Origin: Hermatobates lingyangjiaoensis
Lineage: Eukaryota > Arthropoda > Insecta > Hemiptera > Hermatobatidae
Direction: 5' to 3'
Length of the DNA: 64,000 nt
Assembly (NCBI GenBank): GCA_026182355.1
Contig: JAPFBL010000610.1
Coordinates: 216,001 to 280,000 of the forward strand
The notes beneath the pieces are model-generated. The model ran no database searches, was not told the DNA's origin, and worked only from the letters and a program-made list of their open reading frames with translations. Numbering within the stretch: the stretch's first letter is position 1; every line of letters begins with the position of its first letter. Shown one piece after another: positions 10,216 through 20,869 of the stretch. The translations under genes were made by a program, and so were the position numbers.

Positions 10216-10849
10216 TAAGTAAAATAAGTGAATAAGTTGGCAGGTGGACTTGGAAAGTGGTACTCACTTTGGAGAGACTTGGTACCTGGTAAGAGGTACT
10301 TCCTTTTGGGAGGGCGAACAAATCCTAATGGAATAATGGTAGTCCAAAAAAATCAAAGGAGTAAATAGATCTATATCATAATAATTTTATGAAAAGGAAT
10401 AATTATGTTTCAAAACTCTTTAGCTAATGTTGAAATATGTTAGACCACTAGGTAGATAATGGTGATTAGATGATGAACAATTCATGAATTTTTTCATTAT
10501 TTCAAATAACAATATAAGACTAAAAATAACAACCATCAACACTTGGTGATTTTTTTTACCTTAATCTAAATTATTATATAAATCTGTTTAATTGATCAAA
10601 GCTGAGTTAGTTACTATATTTGACAACAGAGGGTAGCACTATGACAAAAGGAAGATGGTTGACTACAAGTTATACTTGTTAATATCAGTTTATGCCAAAT
10701 TATTCAAATATATATTAAATACAATTGAATAGTGTATTACATTCAATTAAAAAATGTAATAAATTCAAAGTGTATTACATATACCTAGTTTGAAGTGTAT
10801 TACATTAAAAAATAGGAGTAGTAATGGAGTGATTGAGCATCTCTAAGAG

Positions 10850-11945
10850 CCTCGAGCACTCAACTCAGACTTTCGGCCTTCACGAGGCTACCCTGTTAAC
10901 CTGCTATATGCAGGGACAAACGAAAGAGGAGGAGAAGGTGATCAGAGGCTGGGCCTGACCACCTTCACGAGGCTACTCTGTTAGCCTGCTATATGCAGGG
11001 ACAAACGAAAGAGGAGGAGAAGGTGATCAGGGGCTGGGCCTGACCACCTTCACGAGGCTACTTTGTTAGCCTGCTATATGCAAGGACAAACGAAAGAGGA
11101 GGAGAAGGTGATCAGGGGGTGGGCCTGACCACCTTCACGAGGCTACTCTGTTAGCCTGCTATATCCAGGGACAAACGAAAGAGGAGGAGAAGGTGATCAG
11201 GGGCTGGGCCTGACCACCTTCACGAGGCTACTCTGTTAGCCTGCTATATGCAAGGACAAACGAAAGAGGAGGAGAAGGTGATCAGGGGCTGGGCCTGAAC
11301 ACCTTCGTTTCACAACCTTCCTAATCCCCAAATCCCCTCCTTTTATCCCAGCCCCAATCTAAGGTGTTATGCAATCCGGGTCGAAGGATGGATGGAGCCT
11401 CAAGGGGACCAGGTGACCACCTTGAGTAAATAGCCTTACTCCGGTATGCGGTGCTCTGCCTGAACAGACAAAATACCACCGATAGAGCTTCAGGGATTTT
11501 CCCCTGTATGATACTAAGAAGAAGGAAGTCTAGAGACCATCTTCCGGAAGCTTAGAGGGTCCAAAATCTCTAACTAGTGGGAGCCAACCTCCCACAAGTG
11601 CACCTAAGGATCCGAAGAAGACCCTCCCGATGAAGAAGAAAGGAAGTTACTTTCTCACAAAACCTAGGGAGTCTGAATGGACATTATCAATGATGGTTTA
11701 AGCAGATTCTGTAAAAAAGGAGGAAAAAACACCGCTGCACCTGCTGACTGACTGTACCTGCTGCACAGAGATAAGTGCTTTGGGACACTCAACAAAACAA
11801 TAGAAAAACTTTTGCCGCTGAATCAGCAAAAGTGCTGAGCTTCTTGGAGGCGTTGAAGCTAACTGCTGGGTTACTTTAGTACAGAAAGAGATAAGTACAA
11901 TAGTTTTTAAGACGCAGTACTATAGTCAGCCTCAAATAATAATAA
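10850..11945 (+). mobile_element. Internally deleted LINE: 5' monomers joined to 3' end
   Basis: Five copies of an 85-bp unit (ACCACCTTCACGAGGCTACT...) at about 10879-11303 precede a GC-richer block (11304-11670) that resembles a LINE 5' region. At about 11677 the sequence switches to the 3' end of an ORF2, GACATTATCAATGATGG onward, homologous to 35412-35614, and closes with (AAT)n at 11936-11950. The coding part carries frame breaks. It is a non-autonomous derivative lacking most of both ORFs. Confidence 0.65.
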
Positions 11946-12184
11946 TAATACATTTAAAATAAATAAATTCTCTCAACAGAAGTAAGGAAAGTAAATGAGT
12001 CTAGATGTAAAATCTATTCCTTATACAGAATAAACCTAACGAAAGATCTCAGTCACATTTTTTTATTCAAGTCTTATTCACTTTTACTTTTGAATACATT
12101 TATCTTCATTTTTTTGGCAAAATTCATTTTATTTCATTATTATTAAGTTTAATAATAATAATAGAATTAAAAATTATTATTAAT

Positions 12185-12680
12185 TTGTTAATAATAACAA
12201 AAAATATTTTAACTTCCTCAAAAAACTGAGATATCTTAAATTATTTTCAAACATGTTTAGATTATTATTTTAACATCTAAAACGGTTATCATTATAATTT
12301 ATTTTTTATAATTTTTACCAAGGTCTCCTAGGGCAGTTCCTATGATTTCAAATAAATCATAGTCCTATATTTTAAGATAAATTGAATATAAAGTTTAAAT
12401 TTATGATAAATATAAATAATAAATGAATAAATAATTAATTATTAATAATAAATTATTAATGAATTAATAAATATATATTAAATTTAATCATAAATCATAA
12501 ATAAATGATAAATATAAATCATAAATTTAAACTTTATGCCTTAGAAGACCTAGGTAAAAATTATAAAAAATAAATTACAATAATAACTGTCTTGGATATT
12601 ATAATAAATCTAATCTAAATATGTTAGAAAACAATTTAAAATATATCAGTTTTTGGGAGAAGTTAAAAAAATATTAGAAA
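12185..12680. mobile_element. AT-rich foldback element
   Basis: Two arms of about 200 bp mirror each other around 12430-12490, with matched landmarks AGACCTAGG / TCTCCTAGG and AACTGAGATAT / ATATCAGTTTT. Strong divergence indicates age. No coding potential and no assigned superfamily. Confidence 0.55.
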
Positions 12681-13039
12681 AAAGAATTTTTGAAATAAAA
12701 AAATTTTTTATAAAATAATTAGATGAATTCCCTTGAATACACGAAGCACAAAACTATCATTTATTGTTTTCAAATAGAATTTGATCAAAATTTAAATTTC
12801 TTTCCAAAGATTAAACTCTTAATTTTAGATAATTCAAAATATTTCTCAAATAATGAAAGTCGAATTACTAATTGTATTTTTTAATATTGGTAATAAAATA
12901 TAAAAATAACTATTTATAAAGAATGAATGAAAATTTACTTTAGGATCCCATTTAATTTATTGTTTTTTAAATTTTTTAATATTTTACAATTCACTTGATA
13001 AACGGAAGGACGATCCAAACTGGACACAATAACAGTTCA

Positions 13040-13159
13040 AAATTGAAGATAGGTAGCACACAAAGTAAAGAAACACACTTACAAACTCAACTTTTCGGGC
13101 AATCCGTCTTCAGGAGAAAAGAGAAAGAGAGACCAACCACGTTGTAGATGCAACGGCTA

Positions 13160-13200
<41 letters not shown>
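13040..13200 (-). mobile_element. Penelope-like 3' end (CTGAAGACGGATT family)
   Basis: The minus strand reads CTGAAGACGGATTGCCCGAA near 13095-13115, the same family as 16201-16290, 35150-35300 and 43975-44060. It ends in a (TA)n tract at 13160-13198. Confidence 0.65.
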
Positions 13201-13201
<1 letters not shown>

Positions 13202-13202
13202 A

Positions 13203-13787
13203 ACTAGAATTTAAAAAGAACACATAGAAAAGAAATCACTGAACTCACTACTATATTTCGATGTCCTCGTCTTCAGGAAAAGAAGTGAATCGCTCCAAAG
13301 GCTGATAACGACTGGCTTGGCGTTCAAACCGAAGCACTCAAACAGTGTAGCCAACTTTCGGAGGAAAGGTAGACAAGGAAGATAAAGAGATAAAAGCCAA
13401 ATAAAAATTAAAAAATGAAAACATTTAACTAAAATAAAAATAAAAGCTGATAACAACTTATAGAAAAAAAAATCAACTATTGAGGTTAAGCCCAGGAGCC
13501 GATCTACCGCCCAGAAGACTAATAAGTGCTTCTTCTGAAGCTCTCAGAGTAACTTTCGAATTAGTCTGATCAATCTGCCTCAGGACCTGTACACGGAAAC
13601 AGTCATTAAAACTGAGTCCGTGAGAACTGGCATGAGTAGCAACGGGAAGGTCACTGCGTTTGCCAACGGATGACCTGTGATTATTCATACGCAGGCTTAG
13701 CTTGGTGGAAACCCACATAAAAAGAATCACACTGGGTGCAATCCAAACGGTAAACGCAGTTACCAGAGGTACAAGAGGTGTACAAGA

Positions 13788-13841
<54 letters not shown>

Positions 13842-13890
13842 TAAAATTTTCAAAAGAGCACATAGAAAATAAATCATTGAAAATCACAAC
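13203..13890 (-). pseudogene. Penelope-like GIY-YIG endonuclease remnant plus 3' UTR
   Basis: On the minus strand two frames together carry the end of a PLE polyprotein: CTQCDSFYVGFHQAK with the YxG core in one frame, then LRMNNHRSSVGKR, HASSHGLSFNDC and APGLNLNS before the stop at 13473 in the other. A frameshift separates them. The 3' UTR to about 13205 contains CTGAAGACGAGGACATCGAA, a hammerhead-like core, and the element meets (TA)n on both sides (13160-13198 and 13788-13840). The GIY-YIG domain is the endonuclease that nicks target DNA in Penelope-type elements. Confidence 0.75.
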
Positions 13891-14204
13891 TATATTTCGA
13901 TATCTTCGTCGTCAGGAATAGATAAGAATCTCTCCAAAGGCTGATAACAACTGACTAGCGTTCAAAAAGAAGCACTCAAACAGTGTAGCCAACTTTCGGA
14001 GGGAGAGGAGACAAGGAAGATAAAGAAATAAAAACTAAATAAAGATTAAATGAACGAAAACATACAACTTTAAATTAAAAAATATGTTGGTATGGGATGC
14101 CAATATATTCAATAGACGCTTGTAGCCTTCCATGAATTTTCAAAAATCAACAAAATTACATAATATCTTCCATATTATAAAGTCCATATATCTTTCATAA
14201 ACCA

Positions 14205-15150
14205 TAGTAGTAGAATATTCTACTAGGTATCTTGGTAGTAGAGGTATAAAATACTAGGTATATGGGTAGTAGTAGAATATTCTACTAGGTATCTAGGTAG
14301 TAGTAGTAGAAGAAGAAGAGATACGGCTAGATATCTATCTAGTAGTAAAAAAATACTACTAGGTATCTAGGTAGATAGAAGATATTTATAGGTATTTAGA
14401 TATTAGTAGTAGATATTACTAGGTATTTAGACAGTAGCAGTAAAAAATACTGATATATATCAAGGTAGTAGAGGTCGATACTACTAGGTATCTAGGTAAT
14501 AGTAGAAGGAGAAGAAGAAGATATGGCTAGATATCTATCTAGTAGTAAAAAATACTACTAGGTATCCAGGTAGATATAAGATATTTCTAGGTAGTTAGAT
14601 ATTAGTAGTAGATATTACTAGGTTTTTAGACAGTAACCTAGTTAGACTGTAAAAAATACTGATATATATCAAGGTAGTAGAGGTAGATACTACTAGGTAT
14701 CTAGGTAGTAGTAGAAGAATGGCTAGATATCTAACTAGTCGTAAAAATACTACTTGGTATCTAGGTAGTAGAGAAGAAACTGCTAGGTATCTATATATTA
14801 GTAGTAGATGCTACTAGGTATCTGGGTAGTAGTAGTAGAAACTACTAGGTATATGGGTAGTAGTAGAAGATTCTGCTAGGTATCTAGGTAGTAGTAGAAG
14901 AAGAAGATACGGCTAGATATCTATCTAGTAGTAAAAAATACTAATAGGTATCTAGGTAGTATAAGAAATTTCTAGGTATCTAGATATTACTAGTAGATAC
15001 TACTAGGTATCTGGGTGGTAGTAGAATAGTCTACTAGGTATCTAGGTAGTAGCAGCAGTGGTTTCTACTAGATTCAAGACAGTACTAATAGATACCACAA
15101 GGTATTTATAGGGTAGTAGTAGGTACTATTAGGTATTTACTAGGTAGATA
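14205..15150. repeat. Irregular CTAGGTAT/AGTAGTAG minisatellite
   Basis: Irregular repeats of TACTAGGTATCTAGGTAGTA and variants with AGTAGAAGAAG runs fill about 950 bp. It ends only about 15 bp from the splice donor of the kinase C1B exon at 15165, so it lies at the very start of the following intron. Confidence 0.75.
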
Positions 15151-15164
15151 GGAAGTAGATTTAC

Positions 15165-15294
15165 CTTGGCACTTGAGTCCCTGCTTGAAGAGACCATAGA
15201 GCAGAGCCCCGCAGTGGTAACAGAAGGTGGGCGACATAAAGGTGTGTACTTTGAACCTGTGCGGTACATCTAGCTTGAACCGCTCTCTCAGGTA
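15165..15294 (-). CDS. Pkcdelta: Protein kinase C exon: linker and first part of C1B
   Basis: Acceptor TTTTCAG precedes the exon and donor GTAAAT follows it. Its 43 codons begin [16 protein letters not shown] and continue [18 protein letters not shown] to KCQ, leaving one base (phase 1). It contains the first His and the first three Cys ligands of a C1 domain with the expected spacing H-x12-C-x2-C-x13-C. The linker and the PHRFKV start match delta/theta-type novel PKCs, which are DAG-activated and Ca2+-independent. Position 22 of the C1 domain is Tyr, the residue usual in conventional PKCs; novel isoforms usually have Trp, which raises DAG affinity. The next exon, expected to carry the rest of C1B, was not found in the 15 kb to the left. 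Confidence 0.92.
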
Positions 15295-15369
15295 CTGAAA
15301 ATTACAACATAGTTAATGTATATGCATACTTATATAACAAGATTTCACATAAACACGTGAAAAAATAAC

Positions 15370-15590
15370 TATGAATTATCAAACCACAATATGAAATGGG
15401 GAAAAAATACTAAGATATTTCAATCGGAACAAGCGGCCTTCGTCAGAGTCAAACGGACTCCAACCGTCTCTGATCCAGTGCGCTTGGTTTCCCTCTCATA
15501 TCTTTCCTGAAGACGGTTCAAACCAAAAATTAGAGACTGTAAGTGTGTTCTTTTGATTTCTCTATGTTTCTTTGTCTATATTGAACTATA
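15370..15590. mobile_element. Two adjoining Penelope-like fragments
   Basis: 15375-15455 is a minus-strand arm of the CTGACGAAGACCGC family (here CTGACGAAGGCCGC). 15460-15590 is a plus-strand 3' end with CTGAAGACGGTTCAAACC followed by AAAAATTAGAGACTG; the related copy at 55320-55470 keeps GAAA. It lies in the intron right after the 15165-15294 exon's acceptor side. Confidence 0.65.
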
Positions 15591-15593
15591 TAT

Positions 15594-16085
15594 ACATGAT
15601 ATAATTTTTTTGAGGGTTGAGGTCCAATGATTTGAAACTAGTCCTTTTGCCGATATTTCGACGTATATTTATGTCATCTTCAGGGCTACAACATGATTGT
15701 TTTACAATTAGCACTACTATTACTACTATTTGGTAATTTATTACATTTTAATATGTACAGTAACAAAGAGAAATTTATTGATAAATCAGTTATTTCGGCT
15801 ATAGATTTTTTTATACATTGACATAAAGATATTGTTATAATTATTCTATTGCTTTAGAATTATTTCATAAGTATAGAGATCACTATTTGATTACCTTGAT
15901 CTTTGTTACTGTACATATTAAAATGTAATAAATAACCAAATAGTAGTAACAGTAGTGCTAATTGTAAAACAATCATGTTGTAGCCCTGAAGATGACATAA
16001 ATATACGTCGAAACATCGGCAAAAGGACTAGTTTCAAATCATTGGACCTCAACCCTCAAAAAAATTACATCATATAAATATTGGG
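15594..16085 (+). mobile_element. Penelope-like snap-back element (ACTAGTCCTTTTGCCG family)
   Basis: Left and right arms mirror each other from TTTTTTTGAGGGTTGAGGTC to its complement. The right arm alone carries a tail, TAAATATTGGGTCAAGAAAA. The right-arm core CTGAAGA, T, GAC...GTC, GAAA lies at 15986-16013. A close relative is at 40410-40727. Confidence 0.75.
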
Positions 16086-16281
16086 TCAAGAAAACAAAAC
16101 ATGATGAGAATGGGAGACCAAGCACGTTGTAGACGCAACGGTAAGTAACCCGTTTACTTGCCGTTGCGTCTACAACGTGCTTGGTCTCCCATTCTCTTTT
16201 CTCCTGAAGACGGATTACCCGAAAATTTGAGTCTGTAAGTGTGTTTCCCTACTTTGTGTGTTGCTCTTTGTTAATCTCCAA

Positions 16282-16290
<9 letters not shown>
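16086..16290 (+). mobile_element. Penelope-like 3' end with short inverted arm
   Basis: A short inverted piece (GAGACCAAGCACGTTGTAGA, 16110-16135) faces its complement at 16160-16190. The plus arm continues through CTGAAGACGGATTACCCGAA near 16205 and ends in a long (TA)n tract, 16286-16337. Confidence 0.65.
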
Positions 16291-16337
<47 letters not shown>

Positions 16338-16339
<2 letters not shown>

Positions 16340-16590
16340 ATGATAAACGAAAAACGGTCCGGCAGGACAAATAACAATTAAAATAAGCAGTGACACATAA
16401 ACAGAAACACAACAAAGACTCACTTTTCAATATTTCGACCGTAATTTCAACTTGACTGTCGTCCCTCCATCAATTCACTTCTTCTCCTGAGGACGACCGC
16501 CATTACGGTCGAAATATTGAAAGGTGAGTCTTTGTTGTATTTCAGTTTATGTGTCACTGCTTATTTTAATTGTTATTTATATATATATAT
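16338..16590 (+). mobile_element. Penelope-like snap-back element (AATATTGAAAGGTGAG family)
   Basis: Arms run from ACGGTCCGGCAGGACAAATA... at left to GTCACTGCTTATTTTAATTG at right, flanked by (TA)n on both sides. The plus arm has CTGAGGA, C, GACCG-CCATTA-CGGTC, GAAA at 16487-16514, a clear hammerhead-like core; the minus arm's core is damaged. Confidence 0.7.
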
Positions 16591-16595
16591 ATATA

Positions 16596-16770
16596 TTTCC
16601 ATTCATAGGTATATGTGATCACCATTCATCTTCAGGACGTAAACACTTCTTAGGTGAATCTTGTCAAAGAAAAGTGAAGACAGTGGTGACTATTTCTGCC
16701 GACTTGAGTGTTATTTTCAATAATTTATGGCTTAAGAAAGGACTGTTACCAATATTTACAAACACTTATT
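16596..16770 (+). pseudogene. Penelope-like N-terminal coding fragment
   Basis: The reading frame ends in WLKKGLLPIFTNTY, matching the FNxxCLxEGLLPxYT segment that recurs at 21870-21930, 47160-47360 and 48800-48868. It is the beginning of a PLE ORF as found in the long-arm tail of these elements. Function as protein is not expected. Confidence 0.5.
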
Positions 16771-17698
16771 AACTTAACCAGGCTATTGATGTAGGCCTGC
16801 ATTGGTTGCTACAACAGGATCAGGGTGATTACAAAACAGCAGTCTTAAGGACAGATAGTTCAGTGGCAATAGCAGCAATAAGAGACCACGAAAATCATAA
16901 CTGCACTGTTCAAATCATTAGAAGCATTGTAGGGTAATTTTTTTTTTTTTTTTTTTTTTTTTAGTTAATGCCTGAAGAAGAACACTACGTGTTCGAAACG
17001 CGTTGTTTATATCATTAAAAGTTTTATATGTGGAGACCATTTCATTAGATTTTTACCCTACAATGAGTAAATACCACATAATAACAGATTGCACTACATT
17101 AGAATCATTAGAAGCAGTCTGTGGAAATTAAGAAAATTACATCAATGGAATATTTCTATCTTATGGGTAAAAGGACATGCCGGACACGAGGGCAACGTAA
17201 GAGCTGAGGAATTGGCAAAAAGAGCTGTACAAGATGAAATAATACCAACAGTATACATCAAAGTACCCTTGACATATATTAAAAGACAAGAACACATTAA
17301 AAGCATAGAGAAATGGAACAATATATGGCTCAATGCAACCAAAGGGGCGGTAACAAAAACGTACTTCAGGAATGTATATATAAGAAATAAAACTATACTG
17401 AACCATATATACAAGACAATGGTTCTGACGGGACACGGTAGAAATAGGTCATATTTGTACCGATTTAAGCATGTCGCTTTGCCCTACTTTCCCTGCAATG
17501 AAGAAGAGCAGACCTTTCAGCACATTGTATTTAACTGTCCAAATTATAAATAATTATAGACAAAAACTAATAAAAAATATCATCCTACAAGGAAAACGTG
17601 GCCCGAAAACGTGGCAGGAAATGCAAGAAAACCTAATCACCAAGTACAACAAAGACTTCTTTGGTTTTATAAACAATCTACCAATCGATGAATTATAA
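16769..17698 (+). pseudogene. LINE RNase H and C-terminal fragment, split by a PLE
   Basis: Codes for the RNase H domain of an I-like non-LTR retrotransposon: RTDSSVAIAAIRDH upstream, then WVKGHAGHEGNVRAEELAKR after the interruption, followed by LTGHGRNRSYLYRF and a C/H-rich knuckle ending HIVFNCPNYK. A PLE insertion at 16927-17102 breaks it, and one frameshift near 17550 is needed to continue to the natural end at 17698. RNase H normally removes RNA from the RNA-DNA hybrid during target-primed reverse transcription. Dead copy. Confidence 0.8.
16927..17102 (+). mobile_element. Penelope-like insertion with 14-bp TSD
   Basis: Perfect duplication AATCATTAGAAGCA at 16913-16926 and 17103-17116. 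The element starts TTGTAGGGTAA, runs through a T-tract, the core at 16972-17004 (CTGAAGA, A, GAACAC-TAC-GTGTTC, GAAA, CGCGTT) and ends GCACTACATTAG. Termini coincide with those of the 3355-3665 copy. Confidence 0.85.
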
Positions 17699-17734
17699 CT
17701 AACATATATGCAGTTCAAATATTAATAACAACAA

Positions 17735-18245
17735 GCAGAAATACCCGGCGTTGCCCAGGTCTAGAAGTTTTAAGTATAAAATATGAAATGATCGAAATGA
17801 AAATTGGGTTCAATATTATTTTATGCATTTTTGTCTTACGATTCTTTATTCATGATCTACAGTCCCTTGGATGTTTTTTAACATTTTCAGGAGAATAGTG
17901 GTACCTAGGCTATGAAAAAAGCATCCTAGAAAAAAAAAAAAAAAAAAAAATCATTAAATAACATTGAGCTCGATTTTTATTTCCAACATTTCATATTTTA
18001 TGCTTTAAGGACGTAGACGCCATATTTCTTGAGAAAAAATGCAAAAAATAAAAATTGGCAAATTTTTGAGGTTTTTGGGCCCTAGGGGGCCGGGGTTAGG
18101 CTGCCCCCCAGAGTTTAATAGCCTATAACCTCCCCAAGACCTATAGAAAGTGCCTTGCAAAAGAATTTTTGAAAAAGGTCCATTGTAGGCCGAATGCATA
18201 AGGTACAAACATACATACATACATACATACAGAGCCACGAAGAGA
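17735..18245 (+). repeat. Unclassified dispersed repeat ending in (ATAC)n
   Basis: Begins with AATACCCGGCGTTGCCCAGG, a motif widespread in arthropod repeats, and ends with four or more ATAC units before GAGCCACGAAG. No ORF of note. The class cannot be assigned from this copy. Confidence 0.45.
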
Positions 18246-18510
18246 ATTTATATATTGATGTACGAGATGAGAAGACCTGAACCAAATGGGAACAGGTTAG
18301 CGAAAATAAACACCCTCATGGTAGGGTTACAACCCGTGAGGAAAACATAAAAAAAAATATTAACTATTCATCTATAATTTGTCCACTGTTTTTTATCTCT
18401 TACATGTGCCACTTCATTGCCAATTGACTTTAATCAATGAAATCAATCAAATAATTGTTGTAATTTTGACAGAAATAAATTGTCAAAAGTGAACTACTCG
18501 AGCGACTTAC

Positions 18511-18596
18511 CATGGTGGACTCTGAAGTGAGTCCAGACCCTGGACATTTCGTCAATAACTTGTCGTGGCATTTCTTATGAACTGCTGTCTGACAAC
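18511..18596 (-). CDS. Pkcdelta: Protein kinase C exon: second half of C1A
   Basis: Acceptor TTTTCAG and donor GTAAG bound an 86-bp exon. Its first two bases complete a Ser codon started in the 20243-20274 exon, after which it reads CQTAVHKKCHDKLLTKC and PGSGLTSESTM, ending on a whole codon. It supplies the fourth Cys, the second His and the last two Cys ligands of C1A with exact C1 spacing (C-x2-C-x4-H-x2-C-x7-C). The linker after the last Cys resembles delta/theta PKCs rather than alpha/beta. Confidence is high because the splice phase, zinc ligands and neighbouring exons all agree. Confidence 0.93.
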
Positions 18597-18961
18597 CTGA
18601 AAACAACAAAATTAATTAAATCGTAATTAGCCTTATATAAAAACATATTAATTAATGGAAATTAAACAAGTTGTTGTAGTAGTACTAGGCCGTCCCATTA
18701 CGACCAACGACCAACGAATATATCAGCGCACTATAGTGCACGTCGTACTCGTAACTAGCAGTTCCAGACCAGAGGCATTCTACTGCTTGATTACTGTGCT
18801 ACTATAACATGGAATGTCAGTAATTCATGTCAGATATTAAGTTAGTCTGTACATGTAATGATGTCGTATTCGCGGTCATGTGGTCTTGTTAGTCATAGTT
18901 TTTAATGCTTTTAGGCATAAGCTGGAAAGGTAGTCAGATAGTCACTGGATGAAGTAATTGT

Positions 18962-19590
18962 TCAGTGAGGTTGAGGAAGGTTGGCGACAGGATTTAGAGT
19001 TTGTATAAGGAGGTTTGGATGAGTAGATAGTTTGTTGTCTTCATTGGTAGTAAGTCGGGTGATGTAGCTATCTATGGATTCCATTTTCAAATCATGGTGA
19101 ATATCAACATTACGGGCGTACCAAAGAGCCCTGGCTATAAGGCGGGCACACTTATTTTGAACAATCTGGATACACGCCTTGTTCGTTGGTGCAGCTCTAA
19201 ACCAGACGGGGCATCCATAAGTCATCGCTGAACGAAGAACCACCTTATAAACAAGGTCCTTGACCGAATCAGGAGAATTCCTTGATTTGAAAAGAGAATA
19301 TAGATTACACATCAAGTAAATTCCACGCTTGGATTTCTTATGGAGGTGTCGCTTGAATGTTAATCTAGAGTCTAAAATCAGACCCAGATATTTTACATGG
19401 GTTTGGTAGGGAATGATCTGGTTACCAATGAAGACAGGAGGAGGACGGGGAGGGACACCCTTACAGAATCGAACATGGGAACTCTTTGTTGGATTCACCG
19501 CTAGTTTCCACTTTGTGAACCAATGCTATGAATCAAGGAAACATTGCAATTTCCTGGTGGTATAACTCACATTAGCACACCTATAAGCTA
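18962..19590 (-). pseudogene. Jockey-type LINE reverse transcriptase, C-terminal part
   Basis: The minus strand encodes FTKWKLAVNPTKSSHVRF, then VKYLGLILDSRLTF and YGCPVWFRAAP, the conserved end of the reverse transcriptase in Jockey-like elements, finishing NLPQPH. Upstream the frame continues to about 19590 (CANVSYTTRKLQCFLDS) with one in-frame TAG. A SINE fragment abuts the broken 5' side at about 19600. Upstream domains are missing. Confidence 0.8.
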
Positions 19591-19599
19591 CAGTCCCAT

Positions 19600-19760
19600 T
19601 AGGTTACAGTGGCTGTCCCACAAGGGAACACACATAAGCCGAACATTGGGCCCTTTGTGATACCACACAATGAAGATTGATTCTACATTGAGAGTCCTAA
19701 ATTTTGCCTAACTCAAATGTATTTAGAGTAGGGATCTTTAACGAGTAACTGGCATCGTAC
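19600..19760 (-). mobile_element. SINE 3' fragment
   Basis: Contains the SINE body and a TTAGGTTA tail remnant (minus orientation), ending at ACTGGCATCGTACAG before the tRNA-like head. It is the only copy here broken at that internal point. Confidence 0.75.
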
Positions 19761-19764
19761 AGAT

Positions 19765-20195
19765 GTGCGATAACTTAATATCTGGATCTTAAAAATATTT
19801 GAAAAAATCTTATCTCAAAATTTTGATGGAATTACATGTTTCGAGGTACCAGAAATCGTTTTATAAATTTTTTTCGACGATGTCTGTGTGTGCGTGTATC
19901 TCTGTAGACGCTAAGGTCCAGAATCTTAAATGGATCAAAATGATATATTGTACATAAAAAAAAGGCCTCATAGTGTAGATGTGCTGTATAGTTTGAAAGC
20001 AATCATGCATGATGAGAAAATCACTTTTTTTTGCCAAAATTGTGTTTTTAAACATTTTCTTTTTCTTCCTAAACTATTAATTCTAGTATCTTGAAAATTT
20101 GGTTATCTTTCAGGCAAAAAAAAGTAATAGTGGAAGAATCATCAGATTTTTAAAACAATTAAAAACAATTTTTTCTCAATAAAATATAAAAATTG
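19765..20195 (+). repeat. Dispersed repeat, AATTACATGTTTCGAGG family
   Basis: Shares TTTTGATGGAATTACATGTT and the later GGCCTCATAGTGTAGATG with copies at 23380-24120 (minus), 24545-25100 and 25285-25870. No coding frame persists across copies. Complete copies begin next to a TTTACTATAAGTAAA-type palindrome. Confidence 0.6.
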
Positions 20196-20242
20196 TGAAT
20201 TATAATTGGAACAAAAGTCATATTCTTAAATAAACTACTTAC

Positions 20243-20274
20243 TCTGACATTGATATCCCTGCTTCCCGAATCCC
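20243..20274 (-). CDS. Pkcdelta: Protein kinase C micro-exon, middle of C1A
   Basis: A 32-bp exon with acceptor TTTTTTAG and donor GTAAG. One base completes the Trp codon from the 22586-22724 exon, ten codons read GFGKQGYQCQ, and one base begins the Ser codon finished at 18596. It holds one zinc-ligand Cys and the DAG-site loop GKQG. Such a short exon is easily missed by gene prediction, but the phases on both sides and the family sequence leave little doubt. Confidence 0.9.
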
Positions 20275-20571
20275 CTAAAAAAGAATAAAAAAAAATATTA
20301 AAAATTCCATTAATAATAAATTATTTAAACATTTATTAATCGTGTGATTAATCGCAGTTAAAAATTTTAATCGTTGCCCAGTTATAATTTGAAAAAAATC
20401 AGTTTACTATTCACAAAATAGAATATAAAAGAATTAATATATAATTAAAAATAAAATTGAATATTAAAATAAAATAAAAACATTATCTTTTTCATCAACA
20501 TTAATATTAATTAACAGTTATAAAAATTAATAATTATAATGTTGTAATATGTGTATATATATATATATATA

Positions 20572-20860
20572 ACAAACACTTTTTCTTTTTCTCGGAGTTT
20601 GGTCAGGGTAAATATATGGAATCACCTTTTTGCCAACGTTTCGTCTTTATTTCAAGACATCCTCAGGGCTATAAATATATAAATTATATAAACATATAAA
20701 TATATATAATATAAATATAAATTTATAGCCCTGAGGATGTCTTGAAATAAAGACAAAACGTTGGCAAAAAGGTGATTCCATATATTTACCCTGACCAAAC
20801 TCCGAGAAAAAGAAAAAGTGTTTGTTAATATTTTGTGGTCAAGAAAACAGTACCGTATAT
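20572..20860 (+). mobile_element. Penelope-like snap-back element (GATGTCTTGAAATAAAGAC family)
   Basis: Arms run between AACAAACACTTTTTC and its complement around AT-rich 20670-20725. The plus arm has CTGAGGA, T, GTCTT...AAGAC and then AAAACGTTGGC; the minus arm keeps GAAACGTTGGC. The right arm alone carries the tail TTTTGTGGTCAAGAAAACAG, and (TA)n lies on both sides. Related to 42905-43565. Confidence 0.7.
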
Positions 20861-20869
20861 ATATATATA

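Noticed and set aside
17142..17436. Two minus-strand frames of about 90 codons
   Set aside because: Antisense of the LINE RNase H region, which has clear motifs on the plus strand.
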